Positions 7,663 through 17,129 are shown, counted from the first letter of the stretch. The stretch: 64,000 nucleotides of DNA from Anaerolineae bacterium (GCA_022822305.1 JAJEBY010000013.1:1-64000), one strand, 5' to 3'. The notes: generated from the letters alone by a model not told the origin. Numbers and translations: made by a program.

Positions 7663-9027
7663 ATGATTCGCAAGTTCACGCTTATCGCGCTGGTATTGGC
7701 GGTTGCGGCGCTGGGGTTGACGGTGACGGCCCAGGACGAACCGCAGTATGCCGGTCTGGACATGGATTTGTCCGGCATCAACATCAAGATGGCCAACATC
7801 GGTGGCGGCACCTATGAAGCCATGTATGAAGCAATCCCCATTTTTGAAGAGGCCACCGGCGCCACGGTCGAAATTGTCGCGCTGTTGGATGGATTCGCCA
7901 TTGACCAGAAACTCAAGGTCGATTTCGCAACGGGCGCGGCCGATTACGATGTGGCCTGGGATCACACCAGCTTCGTCGCTCAATACACGCCATTCCTGCT
8001 GCCGCTGCAAGACTACTTCAGCGAAGAAGAATTGGCGCCGTTCAGCCCAGCGATTCTGGATGCCGCGACTATCGACGGCAACCTGTATCTGATTCCGCGT
8101 CATGCTGATATCAGCCCCATTCACTATCGCAAAGACCTGTATGAGGACGAGGCGATTGCCGCCGCTTATATGGAGGCGACGGGTGAAGCATTGGCTGTGC
8201 CGACGACGCTCGAGCAGATTGATCGCCAGGCGCGCTTCTTCGTTGAGAATGGGCATAGCACCTACGGCTACACCGTGGCTGGCCGCGACGAAGCCCTCAA
8301 CGGCCGCTTCTACGAGATGGTCTTCGCCAGTGGCGGCGCCATGTTTGATGAAAACTGGGAACCCGTTTTCAACGACGAGATTGGCGTGGCCGTGGCGGAG
8401 ATGTTGCATGGCTGGTATAGCGATGGCATCATCCCGGCCGATACCACCTCGCTGGTATGGGATGGCGTGGCCGCGTACTTTTGCAACGGCGATACCGCCA
8501 TCAAGCTGGAATGGTACGGCTGGTATGCCTACTTCCAGGATCCCAACAATTGCCCGAACATCAGCGAAAACTTCGGCCTGGCGCGCGGCTTCACCGGCTT
8601 GAGCATCGGCGGCGATGCTGTGCGTCCCTCGGGTTGGGCTGGCGCGCACGCCTTTTCCGTGCCGGCGACTGCGCCGAATCCGCAAGCCGGCATTCAGCTG
8701 ATCAAGTTCCTGTCGTCCGAGCGCGTGGCTTATGAAGAAGCGCAGCTGGGTTACCTGCCCACGCGCGATGATGTCTGGGACCGCATCATTTCCGATGCTG
8801 CCGAGTCCGAGCGTCCGCTCGATCGCGAGCGGCTGGAGCTGGCGAAGCTGCAAGTGGCCGAAGATTTCCGCACGCCGCCGTTGATCGCCGAGTGGATTCC
8901 CTTCTCCAACATCTTGTATCCCAAAGTACAGGCCATCATGCTGGGCGATATCGGCGCGCAGGAAGGTCTGGATCAAGCCGCTGAAGAAACCCGTGAGTTG
9001 ATGGCGGACGCGGGCTACTACGACTAG
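7663..9027 (+). CDS. CUT1 extracellular sugar-binding protein
   Basis: A 454-residue exported family 1 binding protein. The signal peptide runs to about residue 24 (T-V-T-A-Q-D). The mature protein has an I-P-I-F-E-E-A-T-G-A-T-V-E-I-V strand-helix opening, a W-Y-G-W-Y-A-Y-F aromatic patch of the kind that lines sugar sites, and a C-terminal G-I-Q-L-I-K-F-L-S-S block. AGGAG lies upstream of the ATG. Two permease genes follow (9180-10136, 10426-11295) and no ATPase. Because it shares a divergent promoter and paired operators with fuconate dehydratase, it probably imports L-fucose, a related deoxy sugar or its acid; this is inference from context. Confidence 0.92.
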   Translation: MIRKFTLIALVLAVAALGLTVTAQDEPQYAGLDMDLSGINIKMANIGGGTYEAMYEAIPIFEEATGATVEIVALLDGFAIDQKLKVDFATGAADYDVAWDHTSFVAQYTPFLLPLQDYFSEEELAPFSPAILDAATIDGNLYLIPRHADISPIHYRKDLYEDEAIAAAYMEATGEALAVPTTLEQIDRQARFFVENGHSTYGYTVAGRDEALNGRFYEMVFASGGAMFDENWEPVFNDEIGVAVAEMLHGWYSDGIIPADTTSLVWDGVAAYFCNGDTAIKLEWYGWYAYFQDPNNCPNISENFGLARGFTGLSIGGDAVRPSGWAGAHAFSVPATAPNPQAGIQLIKFLSSERVAYEEAQLGYLPTRDDVWDRIISDAAESERPLDRERLELAKLQVAEDFRTPPLIAEWIPFSNILYPKVQAIMLGDIGAQEGLDQAAEETRELMADAGYYD

Positions 9028-9084
9028 TTTTCGCTTTCGCAAGGGGTGGGCCGCCGGCTCGCCCCGACAAGTTTGAATTGTTGG

Positions 9085-9153
9085 CGGGCGACTTACAGAG
9101 TCGCCCATACAAGTATTGAATCTAGACGGGCGACCCAATGGGTCGCCCCTACA
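9085..9153. repeat. two REP-like hairpins between binding-protein and permease genes
   Basis: GGGCGACTTACAGAGTCGCC (from 9086) and GGGCGACCCAATGGGTCGCC (from 9128) stand 42 bases apart. The second hairpin contains an in-frame ATG that spuriously extends the permease frame to 9138. Confidence 0.9.
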
Positions 9154-9179
9154 AAATTCATAGTGTTTCCGCCGGTTTC

Positions 9180-10136
9180 ATGACTTTCAACCTCGCAAGA
9201 AAAACTGATGACGAAGCGCCTGCTCGGGCTGATCTCTTCAGCCGCATCGACGCTGGCAGTTTTCCATTCCTGCTAATCCTGCCCTCTATCGTGGTTATCT
9301 TGTTGGTCGTCGGCTTTCCTCTGCTTTATTCCTTATATGTCAGTTTCACGCCCTACGAGCTGCTGCGGCCCAACAGTTTGAACTTCACGCTGGGCAAGGC
9401 GCTGCGCAATTATCAGAAATTGTTGAATGACGCTATTTTCTGGCGCTCTCTGGGCAACACCATCATTTTCCTGGCGGTGTCCGTGAACTTGAGCTATTTG
9501 ATTTCGCTGGCGCTATCGCAGCTGCTGGCGCGCGTCACGGTGGGGCAGAGCATCTTGCGCACGCTGCTGATGGTGCCGATGATGTTCGCGCCGATTTTGG
9601 TGGGCATGCAATTCCGCTGGTTCTTCAATGCCAGCGTCGGCTTGGTCAACAACTTCCTTTACAGTGTGGGATTAATCCAGACGCAAGGACAGATCGCCTG
9701 GCTGGTGGATGTGCCGCTGGGCATGTTTTCAATCATTGTGGCTTCGGTGTGGATGAACATCCCGGTGCTGACGATCATCTTGCTGGCGGGCACGCTGTCG
9801 CTGCCGACGGAGACCTTTGAAGCGGCCGAGGTCGATGGCGCGTCGGGCTGGCAGAAATTCCGGTTCATCACCTTTCCGCTGTTGGCGCCCTTCACCTATA
9901 TCGCCTTGACGATCATGTCGCTGGATATTGCGCGCGCCTTTGATATCGTGCGCATCATGACCGATGGCGGTCCCGCGCATCGCACCGAAATGCTCTGGAC
10001 CTATATCACGCGCCTTTCCATCGAAAACACCAAGTTCGGCCTGGGCAGCGCCATGTCCTGGATTACCGTGTCGCTGTCCGTGTTCTTCACGCTTTATTTC
10101 TTCCGCCAGTTGGTCAAAGCGAGAATTGTGCGATGA
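9180..10136 (+). CDS. CUT1 sugar ABC transporter permease, MalF/UgpA type
   Basis: A 318-residue membrane protein with six predicted membrane segments; the first is preceded by a charged stretch (A-R-K-T-D-D-E-A-P-A-R-A). The EAA loop reads E-A-A-E-V-D-G-A-S-G-W-Q-K-F-R-F at about residue 215. I start it at the ATG of M-T-F-N-L-A-R-K because the 14 residues before that are translated hairpin repeat. Its TGA overlaps an ATG (10133) in the usual ATGA way, but the next permease now starts about 290 bases further on, after a repeat island. Confidence 0.88.
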   Translation: MTFNLARKTDDEAPARADLFSRIDAGSFPFLLILPSIVVILLVVGFPLLYSLYVSFTPYELLRPNSLNFTLGKALRNYQKLLNDAIFWRSLGNTIIFLAVSVNLSYLISLALSQLLARVTVGQSILRTLLMVPMMFAPILVGMQFRWFFNASVGLVNNFLYSVGLIQTQGQIAWLVDVPLGMFSIIVASVWMNIPVLTIILLAGTLSLPTETFEAAEVDGASGWQKFRFITFPLLAPFTYIALTIMSLDIARAFDIVRIMTDGGPAHRTEMLWTYITRLSIENTKFGLGSAMSWITVSLSVFFTLYFFRQLVKARIVR

Positions 10137-10432
10137 ACAGCGGTCAGTATGGCGGCGCGGGTTTCGGGCGACTCACAGAGTCGCCCCTAGAAGGTTTGAT
10201 TGGAACATCAGCATATGCGCCGAGATTCTACCCCATCCCCCGGCCCCTTCCCCAGCAAGCTAGGGAAGGGGAGCTAAGTACGCGCGAACACCGTAGTCCA
10301 AGCCAGAGAAACGTCACGTTGAACGGGCTTGACAGATGCAATTGGGCTCAGATTGGGCGTCTGAGGGCCAGTAGCAATCTAGCCCAACAATTCGCTGCTA
10401 TTGGTAAGCGCTAGAGGATCGTGCGATGAACA
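10128..10432. repeat. repeat island bounded by a 12-bp direct repeat
   Basis: GTGCGATGAACA occurs at 10128-10139, across the ATGA stop-start of the upstream permease gene, and again at 10421-10432, across the actual start of the downstream permease gene. Between them lie a REP-like hairpin (10166-10190), a C-rich/G-rich hairpin repeat (10231-10276) and a dispersed repeat shared with 35210-35340. The arrangement looks like an insertion that duplicated its target and so preserved the downstream start codon. Confidence 0.75.
10231..10361. repeat. 131-bp dispersed repeat, copy 1
   Basis: It aligns without gaps to 35210-35340. The first 46 bases are the common C-rich/G-rich hairpin and the rest is a specific extension containing GCTTGACAG and TTGGGC blocks. 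Both copies lie just upstream of an ABC permease gene, and the translated frames are also similar (Y-P-I-P-R-P then Q-Q-A-R-E-G-E-L), though this probably reflects nucleotide identity rather than a protein. Confidence 0.8.
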
Positions 10433-11295
10433 CGCGCAGCGTGGGGCCGAACCGGCGCCGAAACGAGATCATCTGGAATGCCGTGGCTTGGGCGGTTTTG
10501 CTGGCGCTGGCGCTGCCGGCCTTCTGGATTATCATGACGGCATTCCGTCCCAACTCGGAAGTCAATTCCTTTCCGCCGGTGTGGATTCCGCAGCGGCTGA
10601 CCCTGGAAGCCTACGCCAACATGTTCGGCTTGAATCCGGATGTGCAGCAGCGCGTCGCCGTGGAAGCGTATCTGCGCAACTCGCTGCTGGCCGCGGGCAC
10701 GAGCACGATCGTGGCGGTGTCGCTGGGCACGCTGGCGGGCTATGCCTTCGCGCGCTTTCGTTTCCGCTTTCATACATCGTTGTTCCTGGGCATTATGTTA
10801 TCGCGCGCGGTGCCCGGCGTGGCGCTGAGCTTGCCGCTCTTCCTGCTCTTCAATCGCGCCGGCTTGACCAATAACGTATTCGGCTTGGCCTTTGTCTATG
10901 TCGCCATCAACATCCCCTTCACCGCCTGGCTGATGGATGGCTTCTTCCGCCAGATTCCGCAGGAGTTGACCGAATCGGCGTATATTGATGGCTGCGGGCA
11001 CTGGTCGGCGTTCTGGCGCATCGAGCTGCCGCTGTCGCTGCCGGGATTGGCCACGGCCGCCATCTTCGCCTTTTTGGCCGCCTGGAACGAATTCCAGATC
11101 GTGAGCGTGCTGGCGCGCAATAATGCCGCCAAGACCTTCCCGCCCGGGCTGTTCGCCTTCACCGAGCAGTTCACAGTTGATTGGCGGGGCATGGCGGCGA
11201 TGAGCGTGATCATGATGGTGCCGGCGGTGATCTTCGTGATTTTGGTGCAGCGCAATCTGGTCAGCGGCTTGACTTTCGGCGCGGTCAAGGGGTGA
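10426..11295 (+). CDS. CUT1 sugar ABC transporter permease, MalG type
   Basis: A 289-residue protein with six hydrophobic segments. The EAA loop is E-S-A-Y-I-D-G-C-G-H-W-S-A-F-W-R-I-E-L-P at about residue 190 and the C-terminus G-L-T-F-G-A-V-K-G is typical of MalG proteins. It completes the importer with 7663-9027 and 9180-10136. The start codon is the second copy of the GTGCGATGAACA direct repeat. No clear Shine-Dalgarno is visible (GAGGATCGTGCG). Confidence 0.9.
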   Translation: MNTRSVGPNRRRNEIIWNAVAWAVLLALALPAFWIIMTAFRPNSEVNSFPPVWIPQRLTLEAYANMFGLNPDVQQRVAVEAYLRNSLLAAGTSTIVAVSLGTLAGYAFARFRFRFHTSLFLGIMLSRAVPGVALSLPLFLLFNRAGLTNNVFGLAFVYVAINIPFTAWLMDGFFRQIPQELTESAYIDGCGHWSAFWRIELPLSLPGLATAAIFAFLAAWNEFQIVSVLARNNAAKTFPPGLFAFTEQFTVDWRGMAAMSVIMMVPAVIFVILVQRNLVSGLTFGAVKG

Positions 11296-11325
11296 TGTGG
11301 TTATGGCCCCGGCGGAGGCGCCGAG

Positions 11326-11350
11326 GCGGGCGACCTGATAGGTCGCCCGC
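11326..11350. repeat. REP-like hairpin (CCT/AGG type)
   Basis: GCGGGCGACCTGATAGGTCG followed by CCCGC. It lies between the convergent ends of the permease gene (11295) and the peptidase-like gene (11363) and could help end transcription in both directions. Confidence 0.85.
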
Positions 11351-11362
11351 ATGGATTAGGCG

Positions 11363-13423
11363 CTAGGCGCAGTTGCCCTCGGTTGTCACATAGCCGCCGT
11401 GAATCCAGCCGTTCAGCCCGTCATACTCGACATTGAACCAGCCTTCGCGGCTATCGAGCGCCCAGACTGCTGTGCCTTGCGGCAGCAGCCCGATCTTGTC
11501 GCCGTTTGGCGCGTCGCGGAAGTTCAGGCCGGTCGTTGTCGTCAGCTTGCAATCGCGGTTGACCGTGATTAGCGCGCCGTCCGCATCCAGGTGTTTCACT
11601 TCGAGCGAGTAGTCCGTCTGAAAACCTGTCTGCGGAACCACGGGCGAGATGGCGACAAGCGCGCGCTCCACCCCCGGTTGTAGGTCAACGGTCAATTCGC
11701 CCGGTCCCGTCACCAGTGAGCGCGATACGGCGGGACCTGACTCGGTTTCCTGCACGACTTGCAGCCAGGTTCGGTTGGGCAGGCGGTTGTCGGTGCGGAT
11801 CCAGCCCTCGGCGATCCAGGCGTCGTCCGCGGATTCGAAGCCGTCACGGAAGTCAATGGCGTCAATGCGCAGATCGTCGATTGCCATGCCGCGGAAGTCC
11901 GATCCAAACGTCGGTGAAATCGTTTCGAAGCGGAGCAGGACTTCTCCCCCAGCATAGGCGTCGAGACTGATGCTCTCGTCCAGCCAGCCTTCGGATGAGA
12001 ACGTATAGCGTTCCGAAACCGCCTGATCACGGTGTTCGGTGGTCGTATGCTCTCCTCCCAGTATTGTCCATGTTGCGCCACCGTCAGTACTTGCCGCAAC
12101 CTGGGCATATTCACGGTACTGATTTAATGCGCGCCAGATCTTGAAGTCCAGCGTAGCGCTGTCGACTTCGCTAAGATCAAAAGCGAAGGTGAGACGGGCG
12201 TTGCTGTTGTCGACGACGGCTGCAAAATAGAGATGCTCGCCTTCGGGAGGAACGGCATCAGTGAAACCGACTTCGGGCGCTTGGGTCAACTGTAAAGAGA
12301 GGGCGGCCGCGCCGCGCGCATCGACCGTGATGTAATCGGCGCCGAACTGCCATACGCTGCCGTCATAAGTCGAGGGCGAGCTGCGCAGCGTCGCAATTGG
12401 AGCTGGCGGCGTAAACTCGAGGATAAGGTCGTCGTAGCCGTATTGGTGAGGCGCCTCAAGGAAGTAATTCGCCACCACCCAATCAGCGAATGCGTCTTCA
12501 GCCGCGACCCCGGCGCTTTCCCGCAATACCTTGTCAATCGCGCGCCAGCCATCGGCGCTTTCGCCATGAATATCCGCGATGACCTCGTCCCCGTAATTCT
12601 CAGCGATGTAGATCAGGAAGAGACCCGTGGCGGCGATCAGTTCCGTGCAGCAAGGACTCTGCGGGAAGGCAGTAAAGCCCGTGCCCGGCGCTTCCAGGAA
12701 CCAGCGAAATTGCCCCACGCCCGCCCCGGTGCCGCCAAATGCATGGTCGAAATAGTGACTCAAGCCCAATTCCAGCCAGGCTTGCTCGTTTTCGTCCCGC
12801 AGGCTCAGCAGCGCTCTCTGATACTGGCCGGCAATCAGCCGGAACAAAGCGGTGTCCCATGCGCTCGAACCGTCGTAATCACGCACGAATGCCCAGATTA
12901 GTTCGCGCTCGTTGCTATTCGGATTGACCGATTGCGGCAGCCTGTCGCCTCCCAGGAAAAACGCTCGCTGTCCGGGTCGCAGCGCCAGCAGCACGCTCAG
13001 ACGTGGATCGCCGTCGACGCCCGGCGCCGCTTCATAATCGAGAAATCCCTCGTACCACTGCACAGCTTCTGTTTCCAGCCGCTCCGCCAGCGCCTGCGCT
13101 TTGTCGCCCGAATAACGAGCCGTATCTTGAACCCAGATCAAGACGTTGTCGGTCATGCCGCGCAATTCAAAGGGCAAGGCTTCCCATGCTCCAGTTACAT
13201 TGACGATGAACGACTCGTGATGGCCTACCGTGTATTCCGGTGGGCTTGGCGGCGACGTGATGGCGATGTCCAGGTCTTGGAAGCGGCTCAGGAATTCAGC
13301 TTCGTTGTAACCGGGAATCTCCAGTTCCGCCCAAGCTTCCAGAGCGGGATATTCAGCGTCTTGCGCTTGAATTGGCAAGAGCATGAATAACATGACGACC
13401 AAGATCAACGCTTTGTAGCGCAT
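11363..13423 (-). CDS. secreted immune-inhibitor-A-like (M6-type) protein with SH3 domain; catalytic histidines missing
   Basis: A 686-residue exported protein with a signal peptide to about residue 20 (L-P-I-Q-A-Q-D). The middle region has the adhesion/MAM-like beta segments found after the protease domain of immune inhibitor A proteins (A-A-S-T-D-G-G-A-T-W-T-I-L and M-A-I-D-D-L-R-I-D). The C-terminal 70 residues (L-N-F-R-D-A-P-N-G-D-K-I-G then G-W-I-H-G-G-Y-V) are a bacterial SH3 domain, likely cell-wall binding. Where a zinc HExxH would be expected the sequence is L-E-L-G-L-S-H-Y-F-D-H, so both motif histidines are replaced by leucine and proteolysis is doubtful. AGGAGAG precedes the ATG. 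It is unlinked in function to the sugar genes around it. Confidence 0.65.
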   Translation of the reverse strand: MRYKALILVVMLFMLLPIQAQDAEYPALEAWAELEIPGYNEAEFLSRFQDLDIAITSPPSPPEYTVGHHESFIVNVTGAWEALPFELRGMTDNVLIWVQDTARYSGDKAQALAERLETEAVQWYEGFLDYEAAPGVDGDPRLSVLLALRPGQRAFFLGGDRLPQSVNPNSNERELIWAFVRDYDGSSAWDTALFRLIAGQYQRALLSLRDENEQAWLELGLSHYFDHAFGGTGAGVGQFRWFLEAPGTGFTAFPQSPCCTELIAATGLFLIYIAENYGDEVIADIHGESADGWRAIDKVLRESAGVAAEDAFADWVVANYFLEAPHQYGYDDLILEFTPPAPIATLRSSPSTYDGSVWQFGADYITVDARGAAALSLQLTQAPEVGFTDAVPPEGEHLYFAAVVDNSNARLTFAFDLSEVDSATLDFKIWRALNQYREYAQVAASTDGGATWTILGGEHTTTEHRDQAVSERYTFSSEGWLDESISLDAYAGGEVLLRFETISPTFGSDFRGMAIDDLRIDAIDFRDGFESADDAWIAEGWIRTDNRLPNRTWLQVVQETESGPAVSRSLVTGPGELTVDLQPGVERALVAISPVVPQTGFQTDYSLEVKHLDADGALITVNRDCKLTTTTGLNFRDAPNGDKIGLLPQGTAVWALDSREGWFNVEYDGLNGWIHGGYVTTEGNCA

Positions 13424-13508
13424 ACGAACTCTCCTTGTTTGAAAATAAAAACCTGCGAAATTAGCATAGTATTAGCGTCCCTGCAATAAACGGCAACGCA
13501 ATGGATGA

Positions 13509-13537
13509 TTCAAAACACTTGGACTGTTCACTATAAT
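13509..13537 (+). promoter_or_regulatory. putative sigma-70 promoter for 13571
   Basis: TTCAAA (13509-13514), a 17-base spacer and a perfect TATAAT (13532-13537) lie upstream of the acid-sugar dehydratase gene, giving a leader of about 27 bases with a GGAAGG ribosome site. Confidence 0.5.
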
Positions 13538-13570
13538 GACGGAGCGCGCCAAACTTGGAAGGACGCAGCC

Positions 13571-14689
13571 ATGAAAATCACCGATATCGAAATTCGCTTG
13601 TGCAAGCACCAGGAAGAGGTGATGTCGGAGACGGAGCTGCGCGACACGCAGCGTTCCGATCTGCATTTCATCCTCGTCACCATCAAGACCGATGCCGGCG
13701 TCGATGGCGTCAGCATGGGTTTCGCCGGCATGGGCGCGGAGATGGCCGGCTCGATCGCGGCTGGGTCGATCAAGCCGTTTTTCCTGGGCAAAGATCCATT
13801 GGCGCGCGAGAAGCATTGGTACGATTTCCGGCGCTATGACCGCGTCTGGCATCTGACGCCGATGTACGCCTACGGGCCATTCGATATCGCGCTCTGGGAT
13901 ATCGCGGGCAAGCTGGCCGATATGCCGCTTTACAAGCTGCTGGGTCATTTTCGCGAGAAAGTCCCGACTTATGTCAGCTCCTATTTTCTGGATTCGCCGG
14001 AGGACTACGCCGATCAAGTCGTCGAGTACAAAGCCCGGGGCTTTCACGGCTACAAGCTGCATCCGCCGAGCGATTATCACGAAGCGCTGGCGGCCTACCG
14101 GCTCTGTCGCGAGGCGATCGGCGATGACCCGCACTTCAAGCTGATGGCGGATCCGGTCACCGCGCATACCTATTACGAAGAGGCGCTGCGCATGGGCCGC
14201 GAGCTGGAGAAGCTGGACTATTATTGGTTCGAAGAACCGCTTTACGATGTCGATTTCAGCAGTTTGCGCAAGCTGACGCGCGACCTCGATATTCCCATCG
14301 CCGGAACGGAAGTGCTGGTTGGATCGCATTATTCGACGGCCGAATGCATCGCCAGCGGCGTGGTGGATATCGTGCGCAGCGATGTATCGTGGAAGGGCGG
14401 CGTGACCGCCGTGATGAAGACCGCTAATCTGGCCGAGTCCTTCGGCATGCGCTGCGAGGTGCATACGGCGATTTATCCGGCGCTGGAGATCGTTAATCTG
14501 CATTGCTGCTGCGCCATCTCCAACAGCGAGTTCTTCGAGGCGCTTGTGCCGACTTCACTGATGAAACTGGGCATTCAGAATCCGGTGCGTATTGATGCTG
14601 AAGGATATGCGCATCCGCCGCAAGGCGCGGGAACCGGCATCGAATGGGATTGGGATTTCATTGACGACGCGACGGTGGCGGTCTTGTGA
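13571..14689 (+). CDS. enolase-superfamily (mandelate racemase-like) acid-sugar dehydratase
   Basis: A 372-residue protein with the N-terminal capping domain and the barrel: G-Y-K-L-H-P at about residue 160, metal ligands in L-M-A-D-P and W-F-E-E-P-L, a third ligand in A-G-T-E-V, and a C-terminal histidine in E-V-H-T-A. The second position of the usual K-x-K motif is histidine (K-L-H), so it is not an ordinary muconate or galactarate-type enzyme and its substrate is uncertain. The ATG at 13571 is chosen for its GGAAGGA site and because family members begin M-K-I-T-D-I-E. It lies in the deoxy-sugar region but has its own promoter. Confidence 0.85.
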   Translation: MKITDIEIRLCKHQEEVMSETELRDTQRSDLHFILVTIKTDAGVDGVSMGFAGMGAEMAGSIAAGSIKPFFLGKDPLAREKHWYDFRRYDRVWHLTPMYAYGPFDIALWDIAGKLADMPLYKLLGHFREKVPTYVSSYFLDSPEDYADQVVEYKARGFHGYKLHPPSDYHEALAAYRLCREAIGDDPHFKLMADPVTAHTYYEEALRMGRELEKLDYYWFEEPLYDVDFSSLRKLTRDLDIPIAGTEVLVGSHYSTAECIASGVVDIVRSDVSWKGGVTAVMKTANLAESFGMRCEVHTAIYPALEIVNLHCCCAISNSEFFEALVPTSLMKLGIQNPVRIDAEGYAHPPQGAGTGIEWDWDFIDDATVAVL

Positions 14690-15011
14690 CGAGTACGGAA
14701 CTTCGTTCGGGTTTTCCCCCATCCCCCGGCCCCTTTCCCCATAAAGGGGGAAGGGGAGCGTCGTCGTTTGCAAATTGGATTGTAAACTATGAATTTACCT
14801 TATTTCTGCGAGGTGATACGCAAGGTATGTCCGCATTTTCGGACTGCTTGTACATTGCCAATCAAGCTTTGGAGCGGTGACTCTGTGAGTCGCCCATTGC
14901 GTTAGATCGACGCGGCGACGCGCGGATACGTCAGTGGCGCAAGTGTCGATACGAGGGCGACCCAGCGGGTCGCCCGTACATCATTTGTATGGGTTTTTGG
15001 GGTGAGGGGGC
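14690..15011. repeat. intergenic repeat region (no gene seen)
   Basis: It holds a C-rich/G-rich hairpin (about 14716-14760, CCCCATCCCCCGGCCCC ... GGGGGAAGGGGAGC), a partial GACTCTGTGAGTCGCCC hairpin near 14880, and a full GGGCGACCCAGCGGGTCGCC hairpin at 14955-14980. The two flanking genes converge here. Confidence 0.75.
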
Positions 15012-15335
15012 CTAATCCGTATGGAAGATCTCTTCCAGCGTCTTCCACCATTCGCCCTCGGCGCGATCCGCAACCGGATTCTGCATGGGCATGCAGATAT
15101 CCCACCATTTCTGCGTGATTTCGTCCGCCGCCATCTTGGCCATGTCGGCTTCAAAATCGTCGCCGTGGTATTCCATATAGGCGAAGAGCAGATCGCCATG
15201 CAAGAAAATGGAATAGTTGCGGATGTTGCAGTCTTCGATCACCTTCAACACGCCCGGCCAGGTATTGGCGTGCAATTCCTTATATTCGTCCAGATGCTCC
15301 TGCTTGATGCCGATCACTTGTCCAAAGCGCCGCAT
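15012..15335 (-). CDS. L-rhamnose/L-fucose mutarotase-like protein (RhaM/RhaU family)
   Basis: A 107-residue single-domain ferredoxin-like protein. Family hallmarks are the N-terminal E-H-L-D-E-Y-K-E-L-H-A-N-T-W-P, the N-Y-S-I-F strand, L-L-F-A-Y-M-E-Y and K-W-W-D-I-C. Members interconvert the alpha and beta anomers of 6-deoxy sugars so that dehydrogenases or isomerases can use them. AGGAG precedes the ATG at 15335. It follows the MaoC gene by about 10 bases on the same strand, in a unit with the CoA-transferase at 15865-17013. Fucose is favoured over rhamnose only because of the neighbouring fuconate dehydratase and lactonase. Confidence 0.85.
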   Translation of the reverse strand: MRRFGQVIGIKQEHLDEYKELHANTWPGVLKVIEDCNIRNYSIFLHGDLLFAYMEYHGDDFEADMAKMAADEITQKWWDICMPMQNPVADRAEGEWWKTLEEIFHTD

Positions 15336-15345
15336 GTGATTGCTC

Positions 15346-15855
<510 letters not shown>

Positions 15856-15864
15856 GGTATCTCC

Positions 15865-17013
15865 TCAGCCGCTAATCGCGAACTCTCTCATGATGCTGTT
15901 GGTATCTTCACCGATGCGGGGCGCGCCTTTTTCGTATTTCAGGATTTCGCCATCAATGCGGATGGGACAGCGGGTGGTATCCAGCTTGACCGTCTCGCTA
16001 CGCGATACTTCCTGAACCATATCCAGCACCTTGAAACCTTCGTGCTGCAGCAGCCGATCCCAACTCAGCACATCGGAGCACCAGATGTCCTGCGGCTCCA
16101 GGATGTCCAGCCAGTGCTGCGTGCTGCCGCCCCGCAAATGCTCGACCAGGATGCCCTTGATCTCGTCGCGGCAGGTGAACCAGGTGGCGGAATCGGTGTA
16201 GGCGAGCAGGGGCGGGCAATCCAGCAGCTCGCCCAGCACCGGAATCGATCCCATCGCCAGCGCCAGATATCCGTCTGATGTCTCGTAGATGCCGTAGGGC
16301 GCGGACAGGTAGGCGTGGGCGTTGTTGATGGCGCTGCGCTGCGGCAGCTTCCCGCCGTCGTTGAGGTGCGTGGTCAGCACTTCGAATTGGAAATCGAGGA
16401 TGGATTCCAGTAGGCTGACCTGCACCAGCCCGCCTTCGCCGGTGACGCCGCGCCGCACCAGGCAGGCCAGGATGCCTTGCACCAGATGCGCGCCGGTGAA
16501 TAGATCGACGACCGCCAGACCAAAGGGCGTCGGCGGGCGATCGGCATCGCCATTGAGCCAGACCAGGCCGGATATCGATTGCAGCAGCAAGTCTTGCCCG
16601 GGTTTGTAGACCCAGATGCCCTCGTTGCCATAGCCGCTGATCTCGCCGTAGACGATGCGCGGATTGATCTCGCGCACGGTATCGTAATCCAGCCCGAGCC
16701 GCGTCATCACGCCGGGGCGGAAGTTGGAAACCAGCACATCGGCCTGCGCGATGAGTTCGCGCGCCCGCGCCATATCCGCGGCGTCTTTCAGGTTGGCGGC
16801 GAAGCTCTCTTTGTTGCGATTGATGGAATGGAATAAGGTGCTCTCGCCATCGAGTTCCAGCTCGGAGATATAGAGTTGGCGGCAGAGATCGCCGCCATCC
16901 GGGCGTTCTACCTTGATGACGCGCGCGCCCAGATCGGCCAGCCGCAAAGCCGCCGAGGGTCCGGACAGGAATATGCTGAAATCGAGTACGAGTAAGCCTT
17001 CCAGAGGTCGCAT
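15865..17013 (-). CDS. CaiB/BaiF family III CoA-transferase
   Basis: A 382-residue protein with the family opening [10 protein letters not shown] and [21 protein letters not shown], the N-R-N-K-E-S segment and G-Q-D-L-L-L-Q, whose aspartate is the expected acyl-carrier residue. It should move CoA between carboxylic acids, activating an acid for the adjacent MaoC proteins. The ATG at 17013 is the natural N-terminus; GGGAG lies a rather long 12 bases upstream, and the open frame continues to a TTG at 17052. It is transcribed divergently from the lactonase at 17207 with paired operators between. Confidence 0.88.
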   Translation of the reverse strand: MRPLEGLLVLDFSIFLSGPSAALRLADLGARVIKVERPDGGDLCRQLYISELELDGESTLFHSINRNKESFAANLKDAADMARARELIAQADVLVSNFRPGVMTRLGLDYDTVREINPRIVYGEISGYGNEGIWVYKPGQDLLLQSISGLVWLNGDADRPPTPFGLAVVDLFTGAHLVQGILACLVRRGVTGEGGLVQVSLLESILDFQFEVLTTHLNDGGKLPQRSAINNAHAYLSAPYGIYETSDGYLALAMGSIPVLGELLDCPPLLAYTDSATWFTCRDEIKGILVEHLRGGSTQHWLDILEPQDIWCSDVLSWDRLLQHEGFKVLDMVQEVSRSETVKLDTTRCPIRIDGEILKYEKGAPRIGEDTNSIMREFAISG

Positions 17014-17095
17014 GAGATTGATGATCTCCCTAGCCGCGGCGCGCGTTGACAAATGTTCAATTGCGGCAACCCTGATCGTCGCCGCGGAAAGTCTG

Positions 17096-17109
17096 TTTTG
17101 CTTGCAAAA
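17096..17109. promoter_or_regulatory. operator palindrome 2a
   Basis: TTTTGCTTGCAAAA, a 14-bp palindrome (arms TTTTGC and GCAAAA) between the divergent CoA-transferase and lactonase genes; paired with 2b after a 5-base spacer. Confidence 0.8.
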
Positions 17110-17129
17110 ACACTTTTTGTATGTAAAAT
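17102..17129 (+). promoter_or_regulatory. putative promoter of the fuconolactonase-like gene
   Basis: TTGCAA (17102-17107), a 16-base spacer and TAAAAT (17124-17129). Both boxes lie within the paired palindromes, as expected of a repressed promoter. Confidence 0.4.
17115..17128. promoter_or_regulatory. operator palindrome 2b
   Basis: TTTTGTATGTAAAA, same consensus and same 19-base centre-to-centre distance as the pairs at 7467 and 21314. It overlaps the proposed -10 box of the lactonase promoter. Confidence 0.75.

Noticed and set aside
7459-9138. A 559-codon open frame on the minus strand
   Set aside because: It lies opposite the sugar-binding protein gene, which has a signal peptide, ribosome site and family features. 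The minus-strand translation shows no domain, and its ends fall in a hairpin repeat.
9138-9179. N-terminal extensions starting M-G-R-P for several genes
   Set aside because: ATG inside the GGGCGACCCAATGGGTCGCC hairpin gives the same false start wherever the hairpin lies upstream of a gene in frame.
10133-10414. A 93-codon frame starting at the ATGA of the permease junction
   Set aside because: After 11 codons it is entirely repeat sequence. It probably records the ancestral start of the downstream permease gene and is not a protein gene.
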